NCBI GenBank assembly: GCA_949130495.1
Contig: OX422211.1
Location: 633,487,217 to 633,551,216, forward strand
From: Sambucus nigra
Lineage: Eukaryota > Streptophyta > Magnoliopsida > Dipsacales > Adoxaceae
Direction: 5' to 3'
Length of the DNA: 64,000 nucleotides
The position numbers were made by a program, and so were the translations under genes. The notes beneath the pieces were generated by a model that worked only from the letters and a program-made list of their open reading frames with translations, was not told the origin of the DNA and did not search any database. The number at the start of each line of letters is the position of its first letter. Position 1 is the stretch's first letter. Positions 43,867 to 55,954 of the stretch are shown here, in pieces.

Positions 43867-45178
43867 TAATCTATTCTGAGACCATGGAATAACATGAGGT
43901 AAATCTTTGCAGAGTCTTCTATGTTCTTAGGAAAGAAACGTTATGGGCTAAATTTTCTAAATGTGGATTCTGGATTGAGGAGATATCCTTCCTCGACCAT
44001 AATGTGAACAAATATGGTTTGGTCGTGGACCTAGGGAAGGTCGCAACCATTGTTGATTAGGAGAGACCGACCGTCGTGACCAAGGTTATAATCTTCCTCG
44101 GCCTAAGAGGTTATTATAGGAGATTTATGGAAGGGTTTTTTAGGACTGTCATACCCTTGACCCAATTGACGCACAAGGGTAAGAAATTCATATGGTATGT
44201 GGAGTGTGATGAAAATTTTTAAATGTTAAAAGAGACTATTTTCGCTCTACCCAAGGTGGGGTGGGGATTATGTGATTTATAGTGACGCCTCAGGCCACAA
44301 CCTTAGATGTGTTTTGATGCAAATTGGGAAAGTAATAGCTTATGCTTCTAGACAGTTGATGTCACATGAGAGGAACTACCCTACTCACGACCTTGAGCTA
44401 GCGGCAGTAGTTTTTGCCTTGAAAATTTGGAGATATTATTTATACAGAGATAGTTATGAGGTATTCATAGACCATATGAGTTTAACCTATATTTTCACAC
44501 AAAGAGACTTGAATATAAGGGAGAGGAGATGGTTATAATTAATCAAGGATTATGAATGATCAGTTAAGTATCATTCGAGAAAAGCCAACGTGGAACCTGT
44601 CTCCTTAAGTAAAAAAGGTTCCCTTAGTGCCTCGATAATTATTATCTAAGAACACATCTTAAGAGATTTGAAGACAATAGGTTTTGATGTCATAGACCAT
44701 AAGGGCTGCAGAAATTTAAGGGTCCTTTACATGGAACCAAGTTTGATTGAAAGGATAAAGGTAGCTTAGGCGGCGGACCTAGAACTCCAAAAGATCTGTG
44801 GAATTATAGAGAAATGAGAGAAATCATCCTTTAGAGTAGATTACCACAAACCCTTGGGACAAGAATTTTTATTCCACATAATGAAATAATTAAGATCGAA
44901 GTGTTAAAAGGAGGACATTTCTCATCATTTGCAATTCGCCCCATAATCACCAAGATGTACCCAAACTTGAAGGAAAATTTATGGTTGCCTAATATGAATA
45001 GCGAGGTTGCGTAGTTTGTCACCAAGTGATTAGTGTGAAAATAAGTTAAGGTCGAGCACTAAAGACCAGCTGGGTTGTTGTAACCATTATCTATCCCAGA
45101 ATGGAAGTAGGAAAATATTTCCTTGGACTTTATATTTGAACTTCCACGACCTCTGAGAGTGGGCAAGAACTAATGGAT
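43867..45178 (+). pseudogene. Outer gypsy RT end, RNase H and integrase (truncated)
   Basis: Resumes right after the duplicated target with SETMEEHEVNLCRVFYVLRK and AKFSKCGFWIEEISFLDHNV, the RT thumb side. It then gives [37 protein letters not shown] and [20 protein letters not shown] (44263-44535), a gypsy RNase H whose YSDAS Asp and HDLEL Glu are kept. Integrase traces follow: HHLQFAPITKMYPNLKENLW (zinc-binding region) and, with stops, RPAGLL..LSIPEWK..NISLDF. It stops near 45178, well before the integrase end. No 3' LTR follows, so the right end was deleted. Confidence 0.85.
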
Positions 45179-45363
45179 CAATTTATTTAATTAAATTCTC
45201 CAATAGAAAAATCCAAATTTTAATCTTCAATTAATTATGGTGTGCTTGCGAATTGTGTTGAAGTATACATTTTCAATTTTCAGACCAAACATGCAAAAAT
45301 ACACGAAATGTGAAAAAATCCCTTTGTAGGGAAAAACCTTTTATTCAGTACTATTAGAAGTTA
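45179..45363. other. Junction stretch, no gene seen
   Basis: AT-rich sequence beginning ATTTATTTAATTAAATTCTCC immediately after the truncated integrase. It has no LTR features. Confidence 0.4.
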
Positions 45364-45480
45364 GTGTGACACAGTGACGTGTCGAATTGGTATTGGCTCG
45401 TGTCTGGGCTCCACACAGGTCCCACTGGCGTGGAGCCCAGACACAAGCCAATACCAGTGCGACACGCCACCGTGTCGCAC
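45364..45480. repeat. Long hairpin (51-bp arms, 15-base loop)
   Basis: Arm 45364-45414 (GTGTGACACAGTGACGTGTC...GGGCTCCAC) pairs with arm 45430-45480 along its full length with about seven mismatches. The innermost 30 or so pairs are nearly perfect (GTGGAGCCCAGACACAAGCC). Pairing may extend a few bases further out. The hairpin is GC-rich in an AT-rich setting. It could be a foldback MITE or a small-RNA precursor-like inverted repeat. No target duplication was found. Confidence 0.7.
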
Positions 45481-48400
45481 CCAACTGCGTTAACAGCGTA
45501 TCATTTTTGCTTGAAAATATGAAATGGGAAGAAGTGGTTATTGGAGTTTCTCGTCAAATGCATTCTTAGTAGGCATTCATTACACTTTACACATGAGCAC
45601 TGTTGTTTTTGGACACAAATACATAAATAAAAATATATTTCACGCATGACATCTAGTGTTTCTACATGCTTTAATTGTTAAGGTGTAAGCTAGGCCTTTG
45701 TCTTAAGCACGTGTGTTAGGCATAAGTGTATTAAGTTCAGTCCAACAAATAGGGTTGCTAGAAGTATTAACTCATGACACAGACTTGATAAACCCTACCC
45801 TACCACAAAATTATAGATTCAAAATTTCAAAATTTTAGAAGCTTTTTCATCAACTATACGTCACCATTTTTATTAAATATCAACAACTTATTTTTTATCA
45901 TTGCACGAATTTAAGTTTGCAGCAAAGTCGTTTACTTTTCTAGATCCATTTGAAAATAGGATAGGATGCAAAATTCACTTCATTCATGTCAATGAATAAT
46001 AATATTAGGAGCATTAAACAAGGGAGGTTTTATTTTAATCCTTAAATTTTATCTAACCACTCCAATTTTAATATACTCCTATTGTTAGACTAATTTCCTA
46101 TTTACGCATCCACTTCATGGGGTGATTTAAGTAAAAAAAATAAAATATACTTTAAATATACATGCAAACACCCCAAACGTTTTCCACTTTTGTTTTTTAT
46201 ATGTTTTATTCATCTTTGATACTTTACACTTTTTCAACAAATTTGCTTTCTTTATTTTTTTGCTTCCTCTTGTTTTCTTTCTTATTTTTTTTCTTTTTTG
46301 GCATTTCTTAGTAAATTTATTTTTGCTCTACCTTTTTTGGGTTCTTTTTTTCCCCATGTAACACATGTAGAATATACGAAAAGAATTTGAAATGTAAGAA
46401 ATTAAAATAATGATAATAAAAAATAAACTTCTAATTAACATTCTACGAAATAATAATGACGTAATGATAAAAAATGTAACCATTAAATTCTTAAAATCAA
46501 AGTTCTAGCAATAAAAAAACTAATGTTTACTCACTAGTTAAAAAAAGTCTGAAACAACTATATAATTGTTTATTAATTAAATCTTCCAAAATACGTTATT
46601 GAGATAATCTTCATCCCTGCTGTCCTGCAACACCCCTCCCCCCCCCCTGAAAAAAAAGGTTACACTTGTTAGTTATATGTATGAGGTTTAGTTAAAAAAT
46701 AATGCAACGACTATGTATTTTCCATACCTTTGAATTTGTAGTTGATGGTGTGTAAGTTGAAGCATTGTGTGGATCTCTTCTCAAGAATTCTATGTGTCGC
46801 TTTAAAATTATATATTGTTTCAATAGTTGAAGCCTTATATGGATATCTTCTTTTTAGAACACGAAGAATCTCTCTTGGTTAAACCTACAAACACACATAT
46901 CATACTGTATTTTTTCCTCACTAATGGATAGTCTCCTAATGTATGAGTGACCTTCAAATGTCGTATCATTATCAAGTGAATAATTGTACTTACCGCATAT
47001 AACTTGCACTTTCCACTTGTCGTCATCTCGCATTTTGAATCTTTTAAGTAAAAATGGACACCCACATTTTTTTGTTTCCGACCTCTTTGTCTTTTTCTCG
47101 GTATTTTTTTTGTCTTCTCAGAATTTGTCTTCTTGATTATTTTTTTTTGTACTCACCACCCTTTCACAATAATAAGCTATTTATCCACGTCGATCGTACT
47201 TTTGATTATCTTATCTTTTACGGCACATAAAAAAGAATATATATATATACAAAATATACTGTTCCGTAAGACTTAAGACAATTAGAGGTGGGGATTTGGC
47301 CAACACATCTGAAAATGGACTGTGGAGATTGATGCGATGGATTTAGGGTTTTATCCAGATCTAACCCCAATACACACTCAACCCATATCACAAAATCTTC
47401 GTCTCTCCAACTCAGCTCCCTATCCTTTTTCACTTGCTGCCTCCCCCTCCCACATTTCAAACCCTCCGGCTGCTACCCCCTCCCACGCCCCTCCCCTCAT
47501 CCCTCCCATGATGGCGCCCTTGATATTCAACGCTATTTCTCTTAGTGGTTTGGATTTTGTCTTAGGGTTTTATGAATTTCGGGTATGATACGACGTAGAG
47601 GAGATCCATTGACGGGGAGCATCTCTCTCCCACACTTACCACCCAACCACAATATGGGTATGGTTATATTTGAAGTTTTATTTATCAATCTTATTTGAAC
47701 TTTTGTTAATGTTTCCTTTGCATTTTGTTTAGGTTTGCCCAAGTGAAAAAATAGACGACGGAGATTTAAGACCCAAACAAAGCTTTTTGGGTTTTTCAAG
47801 ATGAACTCTCTAATTCTTTTCTCTATTTTTTTCAAACCAACATTTTTCTCTAATTTTGATTATTTTTGCCATAAAATTTTCAAATGTGGGGAGTTTAAAT
47901 GACACAATCTAACTAAAATTTAGGTTGTTTTTATTTCAATCCATTGTTTACCCACCCAACTTTTATTAAACCTACGATAACAGTTTGAAATTCTATGTAC
48001 TGAAATTCTATTCGTTAGTATATAATTGCTTTGATCCATACATATAGATCAAAGGAAGTAACAAAGTTTCAAAATTCTATCTTTGTTTTTCATTTTTTTT
48101 CGCTCACATGACTTTAAAGTGATGTGAAAAATTGCGGTTGAATGAATACGAAGCTGAAGATACGTGGTAATCTATAAAAAGGTATATAATTTCTTGAAGA
48201 GTTATTTGTTATATATGAATACCAATAAAAGGATATCTAAGTGCATTAAATATTAGATTTTGGGCACTTGACGTTAGTAAACTGTATTGGGTTCATTCTT
48301 AGTAATGTGTTCATTCTTAGAATTAATAACAGAGTAGTTCACTAATTTTTCATTTAGCGTAAAGGTGAAATGAATAGAACTAGAGTTTACTAAGTGAGTA

Positions 48401-50909
48401 TAGAGTAAACGAGACTTATTCTTTAGAGGGTCCTTATGCAAATGTTGGCTTGGGAGTAATTTATTCACATTATGTTTTCTCTCTGAACCATTGAGAGTAA
48501 ATGTTTTGCTCTTCTGCTTTATATTTAACCTTCTTAAATCTCTCAAAGTATATAGTCATTTGAAGACTTATTGGAAATTTCCCATGACAAGTCTTTACTA
48601 TATTTGAGTCACCAACACCATTATTAATCATCAAAGGTAATCTCTATTTATGTCCTCTCTATTTTTTTGATTTATAAGTTTTATTTGGTGGTATTGAAGA
48701 GCGTGAATGAAGATAAATAGACTTCCATTGTTAGTCATTCTTAAGTTAGGTTTAATTTACTCCCCGATTTTGATTTTGGCTTTCTTTTTTACATTTAGAC
48801 CCTCCAACTAACGTCTACTATGATTTTCTTTTAAAGGCATACCCCTGCCATTTAATTTGTGCATATATCTTAAAAAAATTTGATTTAAGATTCGAGATTT
48901 AAGAAGGCAAGAATTTTGAATCCAAGACAAACTGTTAGTATTTAGATGTGGATCTTAGTTGCTTTTTGTTTTTGGTTGCTGGGCAAAATATTTAATTCCA
49001 TAATTGGACTTTTTTTCTACGTGAATTAGAGGATTTTACACCTTGGACAATAACATTTAACATCTTAAATCTGGGCCGTTAATCTGAGGTCAATGTTATT
49101 ATTAATGATGAAAATATTTGTTTGTATAGAATAGATCGGTAAAGGGATGAAGCACTAAGCTATTCTTTATTATCTCTAATTACTGACACTTAAGGTATGA
49201 GAATAGATCTTATAAATTGAATTGATCCGAGTCTACAACCCATATCTGGCTCATAACTTTGAGTTATCACTTCACAGGTAATTTATATGACCATTATTTT
49301 TTTCCTCTTTGGGCCACCACCACCATTTTATTTTGAACCAATCGTCCATGGATGTACCACAACCAAAGAAAAAACAAACATAAAATAATAAATATGGAAC
49401 ATAACGTACATCAAAGAGAGAGAGAATAAGGCTCTATGTTGAGAACCAATGGAGGTTGTTACAAATCTCTTTCCCTCTCCTCTAGATCTGTAACTCTTCA
49501 ATACTCCTTTGAGAGTTTTAATTGTGAATTGTGTGTTTTTCTTGATGATGAATGAAACTTTATATTTTTGTTTAGGTTGTTTACGTTCGTCGTTTGAATT
49601 TTTTTACATGTGTTCTTAATTAAGCATTTCATTTTTCTTGCAAATATGAACTCATTAACTTAGGGAGACTAATATAAGGTTTTAAACAAATGTATGAGCC
49701 GTCTTAGGCATTGCCTTTGAATAAGAAGTTATTGCTTCCAGTTATCCTATGGCTTTGTCAATCTCAACTACTTTTTTGTTAATTATTGGGTATTTTTGTT
49801 ATTACTGGACACATGATTATGATTCAGACAACCTATTATGATGAAGGGAAAAGAAATGATTTGAGTTATCCAAATTAATTTTTGGTATGCCTTTTCTGAG
49901 TCTCTTTCTTAGGATATATATAAGCTATGATTTAATAATTATGTGTATTTGGGCACCATACTCCCCTCACTCGCTGACAACGCCATGCTTAAATCCTACC
50001 GAAGTGACGTGTGTATATCTCATTATAAGAGAAATAATGTTTATTTGAGTCATGGATTTCTTCATGAATTTCTTTTTATTGGGAAATAATTGCTACATGT
50101 GTTTTTTTAGTACGATGTTTCATTTCTTTATTTTCGTATTGTTCTATCAGGTTTGTGACATATTTTATAGGTTACAATTGCAAGGCTCGTGTGTTTGATG
50201 TTTCATATGTACAGATCACTACCATATTGGGGGTCCTAACTTCATTCCTTTTGCAAGTTAAGGAATTCGCTTCTACAAAGGTAAGTCAATTTTGGCTTTA
50301 CATTAAAATTAAGGTGTTCATTGTTATGTTTTCATTGATATTTTTTGTTATGGGATTTTTTTCTTTGAAAATTTCATTGAAATTAAGGTGTTCATTGTAA
50401 TTAGTTAAAAAAAAATTGTGGGATTTTTTTATTTGAAAATTCTCTCCCTGCTTTGTGGGTGTAATGTTTTGATATGGAAAAATATGCATTTATTTTGCAT
50501 AGGGAACCAAGTGTTGTTGTAGTTGATATCCAGCCCCTTTATGTGATCCTTGTTGATCAATCAAAGGTTATGTCATTACAAATTTTATATATATATTTTT
50601 TTATCATATGTTGATTTCCTGACATGTTTTACCGAACTTTCCTATATATGTTAGACATTTAGACCTTCATTTATGTCCATTTTCTTTTTAGACTCATTTG
50701 GGCACTTAAATCAAGTTTATACTAATTAATATTGTTTAGGATTCATTTTTGTAGTTTTGTTTAATTTTTATTTTTTCTTGTAGCAAAACAGGAAGAAAAC
50801 AAGGTTGCTTATTTCTGGTTTGATTTGGGTTTTGGGTATAAATCTCGGGGGAATTCTCAATGATCTTAAGCTGTTGTGAGCTTAAAACAAAGCTTTTAGG
50901 GATGCCAAT
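45481..50909. other. Long AT-rich stretch, no supported gene
   Basis: No ORF here resembles a known family. A C-rich run lies at 46633-46648. Pyrimidine-rich sequence around 47360-47520 gives a Pro/Ser-rich ORF (47322-47588) with no support. Several T-rich tracts ending in CAG or TAG (for example before 50150) look intron-like, so a degraded or non-coding transcript is possible, but I cannot assemble exons. Confidence 0.35.
50300..50445. repeat. Two-copy tandem duplication
   Basis: A roughly 72-bp unit containing AAATTAAGGTGTTCATTGT and TGGGATTTTTTT..TTTGAAAAT is repeated once with small differences. Confidence 0.6.
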
Positions 50910-51792
50910 TGATATACCAAGTATGACCTTGTCCCAGAGCTGCACCCCCTCGGCTAAGCCCGACCAATGACAAACCATCAGTTTGAGCAAGTAATGACTC
51001 GACCGATCATCCATCATGACGGGTCTCGTCCTCGGCTGTAGACTCATCACAAAGGTATCGTCCTCGTCTCAGAACACAGTCAACGATACCAATATCATTG
51101 ATCTTATGACTCAAGTCCTCTTAGCCTATTCCCTCATCAGGATGTCGAGGGCCGAATGAAGAATCGACTCAACATGATAATTACCTCATCTCCAAAGTAT
51201 AAAACTTGGCAACTCGGCCTCGGCCTGGTCCGAATGGTCGACAGTTAACACCTGACAAAGTGTGTGGAATGGGGCATGCGTGGAAGAGTGCGCGTGGGTT
51301 GCAGATCTCACATGGACCAAATCGTTATAATAGGATCTCCCTCACACATGAGGGAATATTTCATCATCATGATCTACATGAGCCAGTAATAGGTGGTTTA
51401 ACCTTATTGTCAAGAGCATTATACACATGCTAACTACATGCTTGGGGGTACAGTACACACCCTAGGCACTATATATACTCACCTTCTTCATCAGTGAAAA
51501 GGATCGAATTATTCAAATCCTAACCCAAGCTTTGCTTCTGTTACAGTAGAGAGAGAAAGTAGCGAGAATTGTATCACTAAGTCCATTAGTGCCCATTTTT
51601 ATAGTGAAGTTCACACTCACCTGCACAGTGGAGTATGCCAATGGCTGAACCACTTATATTCTAGTCTTATTCCTCATTGTCTCATCTCCTTCTTCAGTTA
51701 TATACTTTCTTAGACACCATTGTTGCACCTTCAAAGCTGTTTTGGATTGAGCTCATTGAGTTTACTTGTTAATACTAAATCAGGTATCATCA
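50910..51792 (+). repeat. 5' LTR of the non-autonomous element
   Basis: TGATATACCAAGTATGACC to CAGGTATCATCA, 883 bp. A TATATATA box near 51469 lies upstream of the likely transcript start. Confidence 0.85.
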
Positions 51793-52544
51793 GTTGGCGA
51801 TGTCTGTGAGAACGGATATTCATCATCTTCTTACTCTTTATTTTTCATCTTTTTCCTCACCAGATTCTCCGGTGGTGATCTTGCTTTAAACTTGGTTGGA
51901 TCTTTATCACCATTGAAAGAGATCCTATTGAGTTTATCAAGATTTTCTCCAGTTTACTTAGCTCATCCAGTTCACCCTTTAGTCTGCTCATTCATCGGAG
52001 CTGATGGCCTCCAATTTACTTCCAAACACTGCCCCATTTCCAGTCAGGCACCTCCTCAATCAGAGATGGCTGAGGTTGCAGGGGCATTATGCTCATTGGC
52101 GGCTAGCCAATCAAAAATGCAGGAACAACTTGTTACTTTTAGCTAAAATATATTGACTAGACCCACCAGTGCTGGAACGAAGATGATAACTTCGGCCGCC
52201 AGGGAGGGTGTGAATTCGACGACAGGGGGACCACCCCCACCCCACATAAAGAAGTTCCATAATTGCAGAGACACAGGGATGTGGCTAACCCAAGATGTCT
52301 ACACCTGGGAAGACTAGGCCAAGAAAACCAAGATGATCAGTGAGATGATGAGGACGAGAGAGAGTATTGGGAGCATAATGATATCCATGGAGATATTATG
52401 CGTCCAGTACAAGTTAGCATAGGAAATAATGGTAGGATGAGCCAAGATGGACAACCACATGCTTCAGCCCTTGACAGATTAAGCAGAGGGTTGGCCTTTG
52501 ACAGACTCGACCCAGTTGGTGACCTCCGAGACTGACTCTCCAGG

Positions 52545-53324
52545 TCAGGCCGTATTGTAGGCTACAAGGGATATGGAGGATGCACTAATAGTCGACCTCC
52601 ACGTGGTCGAGACGAGGATAAAAGAGAAGTTAACCATCGCCAAAGGACAGTTGGCAGAAAACCTGTGGAATGACCAGTCGATAGAGAAGGGGCCGAAGAC
52701 AATGCTCCAGCAGTTAAGGGAGACAGTGCGCCCTCCTGTCTTGGCCTGCACATCCCCATCAACAGTAGTGGAATTGATATTAGCAATTTCATTCAGTACC
52801 TCGACTGCGGCATCTTCTCCCTCATTTGCGATCGTCGATTCGACATCGGTCAAGCTTTTAGGTAAAATAAGATCTTCCATATCAAGCGCCTCCAACTCCA
52901 GACGAATAGATGAGATAACATCAGAGAATTTTAAGATGACCCATCGATAAGATGTTTTGATACCTCTTTTAAGGTATTCATAGTCGAAGCTGCCAAATTC
53001 GTCTGATGCCTTATAATCCTCAATGGCCTCGTCCTGTCTCTTTTTTATAGCCTCAGCAGAGAGGGCCTCATCCTTAGCCTTTTGAATGGTAGCTGTAAGG
53101 TAGGTAGCTTTCTTAGTAGACTGGGCAACTAACGAGTCGTATTTATCTTTTAAAAGGTCATATTTTGCCTTCAAAGCGTTGCTATGACCCAAATTCAATT
53201 CGTCGAGGGCCCCTTTGTGTTCGGCCTTACAGTCCCTTAGCTTTCTCTTCAGATCCTCGGTCTCTTGAATTTTTAGGAAGTTCTCAATTATCCATTTATT
53301 AGACGAGGCAAGGGCACACATAGA
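52545..53324 (-). pseudogene. Antisense gene, exon 3 (coiled-coil C-terminus)
   Basis: Opens after a splice acceptor TTTTTCTACAG. The product begins SMCALASSNKWIIENFLKIQ and runs through a long Lys/Glu/Asp-rich coiled coil (ETEDLKRKLRDCKAEHKGAL, AIQKAKDEAL-like heptads). It then has a conserved YLKRGIKTSYRW-type segment and an acidic tail. The frame is open for 258 codons. This layout, with a coiled coil at the C-terminus, is that of the putative gypsy-type transposon proteins encoded antisense in plant LTR elements. Their function is unknown. Confidence 0.65.
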
Positions 53325-53413
53325 CTGTAGAAAAATAAAACATACATACGTCAGAATCAGATGAAATAAAAATTTATATGAGATGAAATTTAAATTAAGG
53401 ACGAAGCTATTAC
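53325..53413 (-). other. Intron 2 of the antisense gene
   Basis: 89 bp on minus: donor CACAG/GTAATAGC, AT-rich body, acceptor TTTTTCTACAG/TCTATG. Both splice sites fit plant consensus. Confidence 0.7.
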
Positions 53414-53840
53414 CTGTGCTAGATGATGGAAACCGAAGTCATAATTCTTCAGGGGGTGCATCTTCCCCATGAATTCGTAGTTTCCCTATGAGGGGACTCC
53501 AAACATAGTAGTCTTCGACCTCGGTGCCATAGGAATAATCGAGCTCAGGCACGCCTTAAGTTGGGATATATTAGTTGTCCAAAAGGCTTCGAATGAGTCT
53601 GCCGAGGAGGAACTTGGCATGGAAGAGCTCAGCTCAGAATCATGAGGGTTTACCCTCTTCCATCGCAATGAGTGTCAGTAAGGACCATTGTCTCCTTTCT
53701 TTTCTGACCGACCTCAGGTCGGGTCGGCCTACTGACAGTCATTTTCTTGGAGGGTTACTTGCCACCCTTCTTTTCAAAAGAGTTTTGGAGACTTGGGGAT
53801 TTCATGTTCCATAACTTATCTGAAGTATGAGGTGCACAGT
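53414..53840 (-). pseudogene. Antisense gene, exon 2
   Basis: Between two good splice signals. It reads through Ser/Pro-rich and basic stretches (MPSSSSADSFEAFWTTNISQ, MAPRSKTTMFGV) and ends near FHHLAQ before the donor. One or more frame breaks are present, so this copy is probably dead. Confidence 0.6.
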
Positions 53841-53923
53841 CTGTAATGAAGAAACAAAAATGGTTTGTAATAAAGCTAGAAGACGAGGAAAGACTTGCAT
53901 TAAAAAAAAATTATGCAACTCAC
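53841..53923 (-). other. Intron 1 of the antisense gene
   Basis: 83 bp on minus: donor GAGCTGT/GTGAGTTGC, acceptor TTTCTTCATTACAG/ACTGTGC. It is AT-rich, as expected for plant introns. Confidence 0.7.
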
Positions 53924-55070
53924 ACAGCTCATCTAGGGGGTCAACCCCAAGACTGGATGTCTTTAAAAAGGTGGGTGATATTAAGTCTTCAAACTCAGGA
54001 AGGACCCCATCCTTTCCTTAATTCCTCAGAAAGTTAACCTTCTCCCTACCGGCAATACTGAGGTCGGGATCCAGCTTGGCTGACATAAAAGGGTTGGCCC
54101 AATCACAGGGAACTCTCGGCTCATCCTCAGATCGATCAGCATCGACCGAAAATTCCCAGGCACTAGAGATGAAAAAGAACCTAGAATTCTAATGGTTATT
54201 TGACATTTGATTGACATGAATGATTTTCTTATCGAGCTTTTTAGCCCTAAGTGGCAGTAGCCGGGCTAAGTTCTTGAGGATGAGATGCTATAACAAGCCT
54301 TGAATATCATTGCGAAAGGATCTTCCTCGTACTTGTTCATCCAGAGAGAGATGAATCTGAGTATGATCCTCCATGAATTGGGTGCTAATTGGGAAGGTGT
54401 AACCCCATACTAGATAAAATTGCTCAAACTGAACGATGGAAGGGGAGTCGAACGCCCACCCTAAACATTTGCTCAAATACGGTGACTTCACCCTCTCGGC
54501 CTTTAAACATTCTCTTGTCCTCGTTCGGGATGCACATGACAGTATCTGACTTGAAGCCATATAAATGACTCTAGAATAAAAGGTCAAACTCTCTAACGGT
54601 GGACGAGAAATTTTGCACGTATGAGTAGTCAACTGGTTCCCCAGCCTCATAATCATCGTCGTCGGCGGGAGCTTCATTAGTTAGGGCCCCTTCAGGGAAT
54701 CTCTCTTGGAATTATCTCTTGGTCATAGCCAAGAGGGGAATAACTGTTGGTGGAATGGCAATGTTAACACTCGGCTCATCAATGTCCGAGATATACTGAA
54801 CTGAAGAGTCTTTCTGACCGGATGACTCAGCGTGGTTAGAAGATAAAGACCGAGATGAACTCTCGGCCGCCTCAGACCCCTCAGGATTTGTGGGTGAAAA
54901 TCAAATGGCCTCTTCAAAAGAATATCTACTATCGATTGGGGAAGAGGATGAGACAGGCATCTCATCCCTACCGACCTCAAATGGTGGAGGTAGGATGACC
55001 TTTAGGGGAATGGGGAAGACATGGCGAGTAAGGTCGGCTCTGAATTCATGATGAGACTCAACCTCATTTT
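53924..55070 (-). pseudogene. Antisense gene, exon 1 (PF04195-like transposon domain)
   Basis: In changing minus frames the sense continues: HEFRADLTRHVFPIPL, an acidic Ser-rich stretch, a VNIAIPPTVIPLLAM stretch, SPYLSKCLGWAF-type alternatives with FEQMFRVGVRLPFH, then NKYEEDPFAMIFKACYSI, LKNLARLLPLRAKKLDKKII, SRFFFISSAWEFSVDADRSE and the CDWANPF patch. The RFFFVSs.WEF motif and the LRLPfhpf / Kyeedp blocks are hallmarks of the putative gypsy-type transposon domain (PF04195). Stops and frameshifts break it. The start is not fixed. Confidence 0.62.
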
Positions 55071-55954
55071 TAATTCTACGAATCTTCGGAAAGTATCTCT
55101 CTCCAAGTGTAGGGTATTTTTATGCTAGCTCATAAAGGGTTTTTAACATTCAAGTGGTTGAGATTCAACTTAGCTATAATAAAAGGGTCAAATGGCATAA
55201 ATAATTTAAAGTTTGACCACTATTGACCTAAAGATTAAAAGTGGGTAATAAATCATTTTCTTCTAAGAACAACTTAAGAACACTCAACCGAAGTTTTGCC
55301 GGAGAATATGACGGACTCAACTTAGAGGGATGATCAAAAGGCTAAGAAAGTCAAGAATATCCAATGGTTACTAATCAGTGGTGATAGCAACCAATAAACC
55401 ACCATATATTAGCCCTAGAACCTCCAACTCAGGTCGTCAAAAAAGCTTAAAGCTAGCCGAAAAAATAAGCTAAAGCTAAAATGGCAGAAAAACCTTAAAA
55501 TGAATGGCAAAAAGGAGGAGAAAGGTTACTTGAGAAACAAGAGTACGCTTGAAGATCGAGAACCCTAAAACCTTGCTAAAAATGTTTGAACGGTGGTAAG
55601 GAGGAAATGAGTTCTGTTAGACATAGAGATTTTAACGAGAAGAAGAACAAACAGGAAAGTGAAATGAGTTGTTCAAAACCATTTATATACTTGTAATCAT
55701 TATACACAACTTCCAAGGTGACCATCATTAAGGCATGACCCCCTATGGCACACTTACAGCCGTCATTCTTGGGTAACACGCGAATCCACAAGATGACTGC
55801 CAAGTGTCAATCCAAGGTCCTCATTTAACATTCCAGACCTGACATATGAAAGGACATATCAGACATCAATCAATGACATCTTAGCAACTTTTACCCAAAG
55901 ATACCTTATCCCTCAACCTTCCATTCACATTAAAGACCAAGGTCTAGGGGTGAT

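Larger units (their letters stand above)
14833..45178 (+). mobile_element. Outer Ty3/gypsy element (chromovirus-like), split and truncated
   Basis: The outermost layer of the nest. The left LTR (14833-16477) and gag-pol up to the FIDDILI box of reverse transcriptase (18605) are followed by a 25-kb insertion. The same protein resumes at 43867-43871 (duplicated target TAATC) as a Tekay-type RT, RNase H and integrase. The element breaks off inside integrase at about 45178, with no 3' LTR. It carries many stops and frameshifts. The order protease-RT-RNase H-integrase, with an H2C2-type region, is Ty3/gypsy. Likeness of the pol sequence to Tekay/Del chromoviruses is from recognition, not computed. 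Confidence 0.82.

Noticed and set aside
47322..47588. Pro/Ser-rich ORF of 88 codons
   Set aside because: Composition follows a pyrimidine-rich tract. There is no homology I recognise and no splice or context support.
52573..52950. Plus ORF of 125 codons
   Set aside because: It is the antisense shadow of the coiled-coil exon on minus, which has the family-like features.
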